DNA from: Duncaniella freteri
GTDB taxonomy: Bacteria > Bacteroidota > Bacteroidia > Bacteroidales > Muribaculaceae
Direction of reading: 5' to 3'
NCBI RefSeq assembly: GCF_004766125.1
Contig: NZ_SJSA01000002.1
Span: 682,001-746,000 of the forward strand
Length of the DNA: 64,000 bases
The notes under the pieces were generated by a model. The model worked only from the letters and a program-made list of their open reading frames with translations, had not been told where the DNA came from and ran no database searches. This document shows, piece by piece, positions 28,038 to 38,312 of the stretch. Within the stretch, counting starts at the first letter, position 1, and each line of letters begins with the position of its first letter. Both the position numbers and the translations under genes were made by a program.

Positions 28038-31000
28038 TCAGAGATTAAGATTAAGCCCTACCATATAGGAGGTGGGCCTGCGTATTCCAAGTGTCTCAGG
28101 GTCAACGCCAATATCATTGGCAGTCCACAAAGCCTTAGGATTGTTGACCTGGAAACTGACTGTGAGCAGATTTATTCCGAAACGGCGCAGCCAAGTCTCA
28201 GGAATTGTGTAACCGAGCACAATATTGCGAAGCTTAAGGAATGAGGCATCGCGGACTGCGGTATTCGAGTAACTCGGCTCAGAGCCTATCAAGGTGGAAG
28301 AGTAAATGCCAAGCCCCGGGACATCGGTCTTATTCTCAGGGGTCCATGCGTCAACAAAGTAAGAAGCCATTGGAGATGTGAACGTGTTGAACACTTCCGT
28401 CTGAGCCAATGCACGCATTTTGTGTCCGCCATAATATGCAAGCACGAAACCAAGGCTCAGCCCATTCCACTTGAAGGTGTTGTCGATACCCATAATGTAC
28501 TTGGGGTCGCTCTGTCCGGAGAATTCAAGTATATCTATACTCCTGCCTGAAGCGTTATGCTGCACAGCCCCATTCTCCACATAGAAAAGAGTCTGCCCCT
28601 CCTGCCCTATCTTGTCAGAGATGCCGGCGAAACGATAGCTCCACATGGCATTGACCGGATATCCGACCTTATAAGGCTTGCTGATAAGCTGATGGGCTAT
28701 GGTTGCCGGGTTCTCGACATCGGTGACCTCGTTGGTATTGTAGGTGAATGTCAAACTTGTAGTCCAGGAGAAATCACGACGGCTACGAGGCACAAACCAG
28801 TCATAGCTTGCAACAAGCTCGACACCACGGTTGCGTATGGATGCTGCATTGGCGACAATGGAAGTGAATCCGGTTGTCGGATCGAGATTAATGCCGTTGA
28901 ATATATCTTTGCCGACCTTATTATAGAAATCGAATGATCCGCGCAGACGATAGTTGAATAGGCTGAAATCGAGACCGACGTTGGTGGTACGGTTCTGCTC
29001 CCAACGCAAATCAGGATTGGCAGGAGAGGTCACTGTGCCAAACGGCAGATTGGTATTGCCGTTGATCTCTCCGGCTGAGGCTGTCATCACAGATGTAGCA
29101 CCCTGATATATATTGCCTGTCACACCATAGGACACTCGCAGCTTAAGGAAGCTTAGCCAAGGGGCAAAATCCCGTACGAAACCCTCGTTATGCACATTCC
29201 ATCCGGCACCTACCGACCACAGAGGCTTGCCACGGAACTTGGAATTGAGACCGAACACATCGGCATAGTCCTTACGGAACGAACCGAACACATTGTACTT
29301 CTCATCGTAAGTGTATGTGAGGTTGGCATATCCTGAGCCGTAACGGTGATTGACCTCGGGTACGAGACCCATACCATCCTCCATATAGGGACCGAACACA
29401 AACTGATTGCAAGGGTAGCCTCCGGCCTCCAACATGAATAGCGGGCTGTTGCGCATCTGGCTAAGCTTGCCGAAGTCGACAGTGTGAGTGGAGCTTGACT
29501 GCAACTGCTCATCGTATCCGAGAGCAAGAGCCTTGGTGCCCTTGCTGGTTGTCTCGCGGAACTCCAGACCGGCTATGGCTGCAATATCGTGCTTGCCGAA
29601 TGTGCGGGAGTAGTTTAGCTGACCGCGGGCAGTCCAGTAGTTGCCCTCGATCTCATTGGTCTGAAGGAAACCGCCCGAGCGTGGAGTATAGTAATCCACT
29701 GTGCCCTCGGCAGTGCGGTAAGCGAATGCGTTACGCATAGATCTCGCAGCATGGCTCTTTTCCGTTGCAAGATGCTTCTGATTCTGAGTGTCAACCTCAT
29801 AGATGAACTGAGCATTAGCAGTAAGACCGGGAAGAATCCTGAAGAGCAGATCGCCATGGTAACGCATGTTCTGACGACGGTCGGTCTGAGTGTTGTTGTA
29901 CATCTCATCCACGACATTCACGCCAAGATTGTGCATACCTTCACCCGGATCCCACCATTCATTACCGTTATACCATGGGTACTGAAGCTTGATAGAGCCA
30001 TCTGCATTATAGAAAGGATAGTAAGGAGCAAAAGCCCATGGGTTATCAGCCGAACTGTTATAATCAGATCCATAAGTACGATCGGTAGAGTATATAGAGT
30101 TGATCGACACTGTGGCAGTAAGCCATTTGGCAATATCGAAGCTACCTTTGTAAGATATGTTAAGCCACTCGGACTTGTGATTGATCATGCCGCTGTTGTC
30201 GTGCTTATAATTCAGGACAATGCTGTTGCGCGACTTGTCGGACGCACTGCGCAGGGCGATGTTGTACTGCTGGACCAACTGACGGCGATACACATTGTCG
30301 GCATAGTCACGAGCAAAGTTGTTGCCTTTCAGCCCGTCAATTATGCTGTTGAGCTGATTACGGTCAATGGCTCCTGTGGCAAGCTGATAATAAGAGTAGT
30401 CGATAAGACTCGGGTATGCCTGTCCGGTTTTCAATCCCTGAAGGAAACTTTTAATATTCTGCTCAGGGTCATTGTTGCGGACGTCATCCTTGACGAAATA
30501 TTTGTATTCCATATATTCAGTCTCAGCCTTGATGTGCTCTTCGGGAGTCATATAGAAATTGTCGTGATAGTCCATGTTCCTGTTCTCGTACCATGTGAGG
30601 TTGGCAGAAAAATCTATATCGATCTTACCTTTCTTTTTAGCATTCTTGGTTGTGACCACTATAATGCCGTTGGCAGCACGCGCACCATATATAGCGGATG
30701 CGGATGCGTCCTTGAGCACATTGACACTCTCGATGTCATAAGGATTGATATCATCGAGGCTACCCTCGATAGGCAGACCGTCAACCACAAGCAGCGGAGC
30801 AGTAGAGCCGCTGAGGGTGCCGACGCCACGGATGATGGGCTTGCCCCCATAGGTGGATAGACCTGCGACACGTCCCTCAAGATTGTCAAGCAGGTTGAGG
30901 GTATAACGCTCCTCAAGCTTTTCGGAGCTTATTGTTGCCACGGAGCCAGTCATTTTTTCTTTCTTGATGTCCTGATAGCCAGTCACAACCACTTCGCTCA

Positions 31001-31571
31001 TCATGGTGACATGTGTCTCCATATTGAAACGTATGTCGTGCATATTCTTAGGGGTCACTTTCACCGACACAGGCTTCATGCCGACAAACACTGCCGTGAC
31101 CATAGGATTGAGAGCTGTGACGTCAGATATGGTGAATTTTCCGTCAACATCACTGACCGTTATCTTGGTGGTGCCGTCAATCATGATGGTGGCACCGGCG
31201 AGAGGCTCGTTCTCCTCGACATCGTAGACAACACCTTTTATATCACCTTTAACAATGTCGACACCGACATTTGGGCGTTTGAGTATGACAGTCTTATCAA
31301 CCACTTCATAGTCGAGAAACATATTGACAGATATGACACGATTAAGCATCTGCTCAAGGGTCAGACCAGTGTAATTGCATGTCACCGGGCTTTTTGCCGC
31401 CTTGAGTATATCTTTCTGATAGACAAACTCCAGCCCGGTATCGTGCTTGAGAGTGTTGATCACAGCCTCGGGCGTGGCTTTGTCGAATGAGACATTGTAC
31501 GCTCGCGCATAACCGTCGAGCGGCACAAGCAATGTGACCGCCAGCAACAGGGCTAATAGTACTTTCTTCAT
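28038..31571 (-). CDS. SusC/RagA-type TonB-dependent outer-membrane transporter with STN domain
   Basis: A 1177-residue transporter. Order: signal peptide (1-23); STN domain (about 25-95, FDKATPEAVINTLKHDTGLEFVYQKDIL), which is the signalling module that talks to an anti-sigma factor; carboxypeptidase-regulatory-like domain (about 108-195, IKGVVYDVEENEPLAGATIMI); TonB box region (SEVVVTGYQ); plug (MTGSVATISSEKLEERYTLNLLDNLEGRVAGLSTYGGKPIIRGVGTLSG, LLVVDGLPI); and a 22-strand barrel ending YMVGLNLNL. Together with FecR and the ECF sigma factor next door it forms a trans-envelope signalling unit that should induce this operon when its ligand is present. Confidence 0.95.
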   Translation of the reverse strand: MKKVLLALLLAVTLLVPLDGYARAYNVSFDKATPEAVINTLKHDTGLEFVYQKDILKAAKSPVTCNYTGLTLEQMLNRVISVNMFLDYEVVDKTVILKRPNVGVDIVKGDIKGVVYDVEENEPLAGATIMIDGTTKITVSDVDGKFTISDVTALNPMVTAVFVGMKPVSVKVTPKNMHDIRFNMETHVTMMSEVVVTGYQDIKKEKMTGSVATISSEKLEERYTLNLLDNLEGRVAGLSTYGGKPIIRGVGTLSGSTAPLLVVDGLPIEGSLDDINPYDIESVNVLKDASASAIYGARAANGIIVVTTKNAKKKGKIDIDFSANLTWYENRNMDYHDNFYMTPEEHIKAETEYMEYKYFVKDDVRNNDPEQNIKSFLQGLKTGQAYPSLIDYSYYQLATGAIDRNQLNSIIDGLKGNNFARDYADNVYRRQLVQQYNIALRSASDKSRNSIVLNYKHDNSGMINHKSEWLNISYKGSFDIAKWLTATVSINSIYSTDRTYGSDYNSSADNPWAFAPYYPFYNADGSIKLQYPWYNGNEWWDPGEGMHNLGVNVVDEMYNNTQTDRRQNMRYHGDLLFRILPGLTANAQFIYEVDTQNQKHLATEKSHAARSMRNAFAYRTAEGTVDYYTPRSGGFLQTNEIEGNYWTARGQLNYSRTFGKHDIAAIAGLEFRETTSKGTKALALGYDEQLQSSSTHTVDFGKLSQMRNSPLFMLEAGGYPCNQFVFGPYMEDGMGLVPEVNHRYGSGYANLTYTYDEKYNVFGSFRKDYADVFGLNSKFRGKPLWSVGAGWNVHNEGFVRDFAPWLSFLKLRVSYGVTGNIYQGATSVMTASAGEINGNTNLPFGTVTSPANPDLRWEQNRTTNVGLDFSLFNYRLRGSFDFYNKVGKDIFNGINLDPTTGFTSIVANAASIRNRGVELVASYDWFVPRSRRDFSWTTSLTFTYNTNEVTDVENPATIAHQLISKPYKVGYPVNAMWSYRFAGISDKIGQEGQTLFYVENGAVQHNASGRSIDILEFSGQSDPKYIMGIDNTFKWNGLSLGFVLAYYGGHKMRALAQTEVFNTFTSPMASYFVDAWTPENKTDVPGLGIYSSTLIGSEPSYSNTAVRDASFLKLRNIVLGYTIPETWLRRFGINLLTVSFQVNNPKALWTANDIGVDPETLGIRRPTSYMVGLNLNL

Positions 31572-31637
31572 TGTAAGATTGTTTTTTGAAGGGGTTAAAT
31601 AAAAAAGATTGATAATGATGTCTCTCTATATATAGGA

Positions 31638-32810
31638 TTACAGTTGCCTTGTGATGAGGACTTTGTCGCCATGAGTAATGAATTTAAGACCGCCGCTTTT
31701 CTCGATTATGGAGATTGCCGTTGCGAAGTCGGCATAACGCGGTATGCTTCCCATAAACACGATATTCTCAAGCTCAGTTTCGGCAAACTCGTAAGTAATA
31801 TCATACCATCGGCTCAAATCACGCATTATCGAGGCGAGCGGCTGCTCCTCGAACACAAAGCGTCCGTTTCTCCAGCCAGTGATGACAGAGGGGTCGACCA
31901 CCTTCATTTCCACTTTTGGGTTGTTGCGGTCGAGCATTGCCTGATGACCCGGAGACAGCATAACCTCTCCGGAATGGAAATCGCGGCGAGTGAGAGATAT
32001 CGACCCCTCCTCAAGAGTAGTATAGACTATGGGGTCGTCGGCATAGGCACGGACATTGAAGGAAGTGCCGTAGACGCGGATAGTCTGTTCGGGGGTCTCG
32101 ACATAGAAGGGGCGCGAAACATCGTGCTTTACAACAAAATAAGCCTCGCCTGTCACCTGGACGCGGCGTTCGCCAGGACTGAATACCTCGGGATAACGCA
32201 GAGTGGACTCGGAATTGAGCCACACTTCGGTGCTGTCCTCAAGTACCACCTTGAATTCTCCTCCGCGAGGCACATCCAGGCACAGTTCCGGGACACGGTC
32301 GACAGGACAGTTATGCGACAGGAGTATCCGATTGCCAACCTGAGAAGTGTCCTGCGCACGGAGTGTGACAGCTGAACCTGACGTGGATGTGAGGCGTGCC
32401 CGGACCGAGCCCGGAAGGATTTCGTCAAGACGCCTGACCTTCACCGAATCATCCGCTTCCGCCATTGGGGCATTTCCGGTGGAAAGACTTATACCATCAC
32501 CCACATTATATATATGACAGGCGACACCTATCCCGATAACCACTGCCACAACTGCCGCCACAGATACAAACCTTGACCACAGCCTGCGGCGCGAGGCAGA
32601 TATGCGGCGTGACATATCCTCCATAGGACGCTCGATGCGCACAAGCTCGCGACGCGCGAGCTGGCGGGTGATATAATCCTCATCGGCAAGACGATGCAGG
32701 AGGGCCTGACGCTCGGGAGAGCCCTCAGCCCACCGACGGAGCTCTTCAAGCTCACCGGAGGTGCATTTTCCGATCATGTATCGGTATAGAAGTCTTTTTA
32801 CTGATTCCAT
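31638..32810 (-). CDS. FecR-family anti-sigma factor
   Basis: A 390-residue protein. The N-terminal cytoplasmic part (1-85; YRYMIGKCTSGELEELRRWAEGSPERQALL) is the sigma-binding region. One membrane helix at about residues 90-110 (FVSVAAVVAVVIGIGVACHIY) is followed by the FecR periplasmic domain (LDVPRGGEFKVVLEDSTEVWLNSESTLRYPEVF, then GEAYFVVKHDVSRPFYVETPEQTIRVYGTSFNVRAY). The C-terminal DUF4974-type domain (ISLTRRDFHSG... to end) contacts the STN domain of the SusC protein. It is divergent from its sigma gene and first in the susC operon. The ATG at 32810 is chosen over an upstream frame extension. Confidence 0.92.
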   Translation of the reverse strand: MESVKRLLYRYMIGKCTSGELEELRRWAEGSPERQALLHRLADEDYITRQLARRELVRIERPMEDMSRRISASRRRLWSRFVSVAAVVAVVIGIGVACHIYNVGDGISLSTGNAPMAEADDSVKVRRLDEILPGSVRARLTSTSGSAVTLRAQDTSQVGNRILLSHNCPVDRVPELCLDVPRGGEFKVVLEDSTEVWLNSESTLRYPEVFSPGERRVQVTGEAYFVVKHDVSRPFYVETPEQTIRVYGTSFNVRAYADDPIVYTTLEEGSISLTRRDFHSGEVMLSPGHQAMLDRNNPKVEMKVVDPSVITGWRNGRFVFEEQPLASIMRDLSRWYDITYEFAETELENIVFMGSIPRYADFATAISIIEKSGGLKFITHGDKVLITRQL

Positions 32811-32908
32811 TTTTACTGCCTTTACACAGATAGAGCGCAATGGATGTGAAAAGGTATATCAAATTTTTACACTTTTTGCAAGAAATTTTGTTAATCATAA
32901 TTTCAGGT

Positions 32909-32938
32909 TTGGGATATTGGAGAAAATCGTTAAATTTG
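32909..32938 (+). promoter_or_regulatory. Consensus Bacteroidetes promoter of the ECF sigma gene
   Basis: TTG at 32909-32911, exactly 19 nt, then TAAATTTG at 32931-32938, a perfect TAnnTTTG. The predicted transcription start is at or within a few bases of the GTG start codon at 32943, so the mRNA may be leaderless. Confidence 0.75.
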
Positions 32939-32942
32939 CAAT

Positions 32943-33560
32943 GTGTTTAATTACGACCACATCTATAAATCCTTCCGTTCAGGGAAGCTTGAACCCTTCT
33001 ACGAGAATTTATATCCCGGGCTGCTTGTTTATGCCTCAAGGCAGCTCGGGGATGAATTATCCTATCTGGCAGAGGACTGTGTGCAGGATGCAGTGATGGA
33101 TTCATTCAATGAGCGTCACAGGCTCGGGAATTCAATGGCATGGTATTCCTACATGCTTAAGAGCATATTCCACAGTTCGGTAAGCCTGGTGAGGAAGAAT
33201 AATTCACGTAACAACTACCTTGATTCAGGGGTTGCAGAGCAAGCAACTCCCGACCTTGATGTGGCGATTCTTGAACAGGAGGCACTGGATATGCTCTACC
33301 AGGCAATAGAGACACTGCCACAGAAGTATCGTGTAATACTCAGAATGAGCTTTGTAGAGGGGCTCAGGAATGCCGAAATAGCCAAGAGACTGGGGATTGC
33401 TGAAATCACGGTAAAAAAGCAGAAAGCCCAGATGCTGGCAATGCTGCGCGACAAGCTGCAATTACCCCCCCATTATATTTTCCTTATTATCAAGTTATTA
33501 CACTTATATACAATAATTATATGTGACATGGTGGAGCATCGGTGTCTAAACATATCTTAA
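32943..33560 (+). CDS. ECF-type RNA polymerase sigma factor
   Basis: A 205-residue sigma-70 family protein of the FecI-like class found beside FecR/SusC in Bacteroidetes. Region 2 is YPGLLVYASRQLGDELSYLAEDCVQDAVMDSF. Region 4 has the helix-turn-helix EGLRNAEIAKRLGIAEITVKKQKAQMLAMLRDKL after LPQKYRVILRMSF. The best start is GTG at 32943 (VFNYDHIYKSF), because a shorter ATG start would lose region 2. An ATG at 32941 is in another frame. It carries a hydrophobic tail after region 4 (HYIFLIIKLLHLYTIIICDMVEH) that is unusual for this class. The adjacent minus-strand fecR-susC operon is the likely target. Confidence 0.9.
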   Translation: MFNYDHIYKSFRSGKLEPFYENLYPGLLVYASRQLGDELSYLAEDCVQDAVMDSFNERHRLGNSMAWYSYMLKSIFHSSVSLVRKNNSRNNYLDSGVAEQATPDLDVAILEQEALDMLYQAIETLPQKYRVILRMSFVEGLRNAEIAKRLGIAEITVKKQKAQMLAMLRDKLQLPPHYIFLIIKLLHLYTIIICDMVEHRCLNIS

Positions 33561-33562
33561 CA

Positions 33563-33595
33563 ATGAGATGTTTTAATTTCATAAAAACATCTCAT
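33563..33595. terminator. Perfect 12-bp hairpin after the sigma gene
   Basis: Arms 33563-33574 and 33584-33595 are perfectly complementary with a 9-nt loop. It starts 2 nt after the sigma stop codon and ends 4 nt before the channel gene start, so it could both end the sigma transcript and limit translation of the channel gene. Confidence 0.6.
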
Positions 33596-33599
33596 CACT

Positions 33600-34313
33600 A
33601 TGTCATCCGCAAATACCGTCCCGGCAACTGTGCCTGAAAGACCGAGAAGACCACGAATAATCGAGGTGATGAACCTCATCGTGCTAATACTGTCGGTGCT
33701 GCTCATTGTGTTCATTTCGGTAGACACCTTTAAGAAAGTCAATTTTCTGGAGAACCATTCCTATATGGTATTTCAGCTATGGGTGTGCATTTTCTTTATT
33801 GCCGATTTCTTTATGGAGCTGACCTATAGCGACAAGAAATGGTCGTTCGTGAGGCGCAGGCTCGCATTCCTGCTGCTGTCGATCCCCTATCTCAATATAA
33901 TAAACCTTACAGGGATGCATCTGTCGGGCGATGTGCTCTACTTCGTGCGGTTCATACCTCTGGCACGCGGCGCGCTTGCCATGTCGATAGTGATCGGATA
34001 TCTGTCGAGCAATGCTGTGACAAGCCTGTTCATGTCGTATATAGTGATCCTGCTTATGATCACATATTTCTGTTCGCTCATATTCTATGCAATGGAGCAG
34101 CCGGTCAACTATCAGGTGACCACCTATTGGTCCGCATTATGGTGGGCACTGATGAACATGTCGACTGTGGGCTGCGACATATCGCCAGTGACTGTAGCCG
34201 GGAAAATAGTAGCAGTGATCCTCCCCATAGCAGGGATGATCGTATTCCCGCTGTTCACAGTGTATCTCACAAATTTCCTGACGGGTTATGTGAAAGGGAT
34301 GGCAGAGAAATAA
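33600..34313 (+). CDS. Potassium-channel-like membrane protein
   Basis: A 237-residue inner-membrane protein with six hydrophobic segments, at about residues 22-44, 53-75, 85-105, 118-135, 140-165 and 200-228. A re-entrant pore loop precedes the last one. The pore sequence YWSALWWALMNMSTVGCDISPVT sits where K+ channels have TVGYGD; here the filter reads T-V-G-C-D-I, with Cys for Tyr and without the second Gly. There is no Arg-rich S4, so voltage sensing is unlikely. It is best called an ion-channel (Ion_trans_2-like) family protein; K+ selectivity is uncertain. It stands alone between the sigma gene and the ABC-F gene. Confidence 0.75.
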   Translation: MSSANTVPATVPERPRRPRIIEVMNLIVLILSVLLIVFISVDTFKKVNFLENHSYMVFQLWVCIFFIADFFMELTYSDKKWSFVRRRLAFLLLSIPYLNIINLTGMHLSGDVLYFVRFIPLARGALAMSIVIGYLSSNAVTSLFMSYIVILLMITYFCSLIFYAMEQPVNYQVTTYWSALWWALMNMSTVGCDISPVTVAGKIVAVILPIAGMIVFPLFTVYLTNFLTGYVKGMAEK

Positions 34314-34353
34314 ACGTAAATCATATTGATTTTCGGTTTACGGGAATTTTTCG

Positions 34354-34361
34354 TACCTTTG
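34354..34361 (+). promoter_or_regulatory. -7 box of the ABC-F gene
   Basis: TACCTTTG, a full match to TAnnTTTG, lies 32 nt upstream of the start codon. The -33 element is weak. Confidence 0.5.
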
Positions 34362-34384
34362 CACCTTGAAATTTAGCGAGATAA

Positions 34385-36007
<1,623 letters not shown>

Positions 36008-36020
36008 GGCAAAGAACCTC

Positions 36021-36081
36021 ATATATACCACAACACCCCTCCGACCGTTAATACAAGTCGGAGGGGTGTTGTGGTATATAT
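36021..36081 (+). terminator. Terminator after the ABC-F gene
   Basis: A perfect 25-bp stem (36021-36045 with 36057-36081) and an 11-nt loop, rich in G/C in the centre and A/T at the base. It ends only 9 nt before the IS left end. Confidence 0.85.
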
Positions 36082-36160
36082 AAAACTATTACTGTCCGCT
36101 AAACTTTTTTAGTAGCGGTTGAAAATTAGGGCTGGCACCTATTGCAGGAGTCAGCCCTAA

Positions 36161-36199
36161 ATGGTTATTTTGATGTCGCCAAACTATCTTAAATAACCA
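36161..36199 (+). promoter_or_regulatory. Hairpin covering the transposase start codon
   Basis: ATGGTTATTT at 36161-36170 is the reverse complement of 36190-36199, whose last base is the A of the transposase ATG. A second stem lies just upstream (36126-36134 with 36152-36160). Transcripts entering from outside would fold and hide the start codon. Confidence 0.65.
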
Positions 36200-37422
36200 T
36201 GAGTAAAAGTAGTAATTTCTTCGGACAGCCGACATATGGTCAGCTGATAAAATCACTTGATCGTGAAAAAATAGTTGAAATCAGCCGAAAACACGGCGGA
36301 GAGAAGTATGTCAAGAGCTTTGACGGCTATACGCATTTGCTTACGATGCTATATGCTGTCATACAGCGCTTCGATTCATTGCGTGAGATAGAGACTTCTA
36401 TGACAGCCGAGGTACGCAAACTCCATCATGTAGGCATTGACACTGTGCCCAGGCGGAGCACCTTGTCGGATGCAAATGCCAGACGTTCAGAGAAGTTCTT
36501 TGAAGATGTATACCGCGACTTGTATGCAGCCAATAAAGACATTCTTTCCTCGGACAGCCGACGCAATGGCACGGAAGAGTGGATAAGACGGCTTAGAATC
36601 ATCGATTCCACTACAATCACGTTGTTCTCCAATGCTATTTTCAAGGGTGTTGGCCGTCATCCGAAGACGGGAAAGAAGAAAGGCGGCATCAAGGTACACT
36701 CGGTCATACATGCCAACGAGGGCGTTCACTGCGACGTACAGTTCACTTCGGCAGCGACCAATGACTCCTTCATGCTTGCACCGAGCCATTACAGCCACAA
36801 CGAGATAGTAGCACTTGACCGTGCATATATCAACTATGCCAAATTCGAGGAACTGACGGATCGAGGGGTGGTATATGTAACCAAAATGAAGAAAAACCTC
36901 AGTTATGAAATACTTGTGGACTGTATGCACCAGAATCCGCAGGGACTGATGGAGTACCGTGAACAGGTCGTAGTGTTCCGTAAAGACGGCATCAACCACA
37001 TTGCAAGAATAATCACATACGTTGACATTAAGAAAGGCAAGAAGCCAAAACTTATATCGCTTCTCACCAATGACTTCGACATGCCTCTGGAGACAATCGT
37101 GGCCATCTACCGTCGCCGATGGCAGATTGAGTCGCTTTTCAAGCAGATAAAGCAGAACTTCCCTTTGCGATACTTCTATGGCGAAAGTGCCAATGCCATA
37201 AAAATACAGATTTGGGTAACGCTCATAGCTAATCTGTTGCTCTCGGTCTTACAAAGCACCTTGCAAAGGCGTTGGAGCTTTTCTGGACTGGCTACAATCG
37301 TCAGAATTGTACTGATGTATTATCTGAATCTCGAAAAGTTCCTAAATCAGCCCGACGCTGACTTGAAAATCATGCTCGCAGAGGCCTCGGAATCCCCTCC
37401 TGAAGATCCCGAAAACTGCTGA
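36199..37422 (+). CDS. IS4-family transposase
   Basis: A 407-residue DDE transposase. It has an N-terminal DUF4372-like domain ([22 protein letters not shown]) and a catalytic core with first Asp in [11 protein letters not shown], second Asp in [16 protein letters not shown], and the IS4 YREK motif [15 protein letters not shown] (Y-x2-R-x3-E-x6-K) supplying Glu. The frame is intact, so the element may be active. The start ATG lies at the base of a hairpin. The tail after the catalytic core is Pro/Glu-rich. Confidence 0.93.
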   Translation: MSKSSNFFGQPTYGQLIKSLDREKIVEISRKHGGEKYVKSFDGYTHLLTMLYAVIQRFDSLREIETSMTAEVRKLHHVGIDTVPRRSTLSDANARRSEKFFEDVYRDLYAANKDILSSDSRRNGTEEWIRRLRIIDSTTITLFSNAIFKGVGRHPKTGKKKGGIKVHSVIHANEGVHCDVQFTSAATNDSFMLAPSHYSHNEIVALDRAYINYAKFEELTDRGVVYVTKMKKNLSYEILVDCMHQNPQGLMEYREQVVVFRKDGINHIARIITYVDIKKGKKPKLISLLTNDFDMPLETIVAIYRRRWQIESLFKQIKQNFPLRYFYGESANAIKIQIWVTLIANLLLSVLQSTLQRRWSFSGLATIVRIVLMYYLNLEKFLNQPDADLKIMLAEASESPPEDPENC

Positions 37423-37450
37423 GGGGGCTTGTCAAATACAAAAAGTAAGC

Positions 37451-37476
37451 CCAACTTCTGCTGTTCAAGAAGTTGG
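37451..37476. other. Hairpin near the IS right end
   Basis: CCAACTTCT at 37451-37459 pairs with 37468-37476 across an 8-nt loop. It lies between the transposase stop and the right terminal repeat, and probably serves as the IS terminator or blocks inward transcription. Confidence 0.55.
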
Positions 37477-37529
37477 ACTCACCCTTTTATGGTTTAGCGG
37501 ACAGTAAAATTATAAAACCAGAATTTTCT

Positions 37530-38312
37530 CTACAGTTCGATCGACCACTTGTCGGTGGCTACATATGCAGGAAAACGTCGGCGACCTTCATGCAGAGACT
37601 CTTTGTCAAGGACAGCATAAATAAGCCCCTTACGTGTGTCATGGACAGGCTTTCCGAGATTGTCGTATATACCCGAATCACTGTCGAGATATTCTCCGTA
37701 GGCATCCTTGCCCGAACGGTCGGCACCGACAACATATATCTGATTCTCCACAGCACGCGCAGCAAGGAGTATCTTGAACTGATCGGCACGCGAGTGGGGC
37801 CAGTTGGACGGCACAATGAGTACATCATACATATCGTCAGGACGATTGCGTGTCCACACTGGGAAACGGATGTCAAAACAGATGACTATACGGAATACCC
37901 ATCCGAGATAGCTGATGCGCGGAGCCATATCGCGTCCCGGGGTGTAGACTTTATCCTCGGTCGACAGCGGGAACAGATGACGCTTGTCATAGAAAGTGAC
38001 GGTGCCCGAAGGCTCCATAAAGAAGCCACGGTTGAAGTAGTGCCCTGCCCCATCGGTAACAAGGAAGCTTCCTGCGACAGCAAAGCCGAAACTTTTCGCC
38101 CAACGACGCAGAGACTCCACAGTGGTGCCGTCATTGCTCTCAGCCAATTTCTCAACCGAATCAATGTCAGGGACAAAAGCGGTGGTGAACAGTTCGGGGA
38201 GGACCACCAGATCGGTGTCAGGCTCCACCAGCCTTAAGGCGCACTCCACGGCGATAATGTTTTCCTCCGGCGAGGCATACACAATGTCGAAAGGTATGGC
38301 ACAAATCTTCAT
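37530..38312 (-). CDS. Omega-amidase / carbon-nitrogen hydrolase (nitrilase superfamily)
   Basis: A 260-residue CN-hydrolase. The Glu-Lys-Cys catalytic set is visible: VVLPELFTTAF (Glu), FYDKRHLFPLSTED (Lys) and IVICFDIRFPVW (Cys). The later VPSNWPHSRADQFKILLAARAVENQ block matches the YafV/Nit2 omega-amidase branch, which deaminates 2-oxoglutaramate and related omega-amides. It overlaps the upstream acyltransferase gene by 4 nt. The converging IS right end is 24 nt from its stop. Confidence 0.88.
   Translation of the reverse strand: MKICAIPFDIVYASPEENIIAVECALRLVEPDTDLVVLPELFTTAFVPDIDSVEKLAESNDGTTVESLRRWAKSFGFAVAGSFLVTDGAGHYFNRGFFMEPSGTVTFYDKRHLFPLSTEDKVYTPGRDMAPRISYLGWVFRIVICFDIRFPVWTRNRPDDMYDVLIVPSNWPHSRADQFKILLAARAVENQIYVVGADRSGKDAYGEYLDSDSGIYDNLGKPVHDTRKGLIYAVLDKESLHEGRRRFPAYVATDKWSIEL

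Larger units (their letters stand above)
36091..37505. mobile_element. Complete IS4-family insertion sequence (about 1415 bp)
   Basis: The ends carry a perfect 14-bp terminal inverted repeat, ACTGTCCGCTAAAC at 36091-36104 and its reverse complement at 37492-37505, with weaker similarity further in. Inside are one intact transposase and several hairpins. Flanking 10-nt sequences (36081-36090 and 37506-37515) are not direct repeats, so no target duplication is visible. The element sits between the ABC-F terminator and the 3' end of the converging omega-amidase gene, where it breaks no gene. Confidence 0.9.

Noticed and set aside
29751..30860. 369-codon open frame on the plus strand, antisense to the susC-like gene
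   Set aside because: Composition is that of a complementary shadow (runs of Val/Ile/His), there is no promoter, and it lies wholly inside a clear TonB-dependent transporter.
36081..37515. Target-site duplication of the IS element
   Set aside because: The 10 nt on each side do not match; only a trivial 2-nt TA coincidence is possible with shifted ends.
37473..38237. 254-codon plus-strand frame over the omega-amidase gene
   Set aside because: The minus strand carries the complete Glu-Lys-Cys hydrolase; the plus frame is its shadow and starts inside the IS end.
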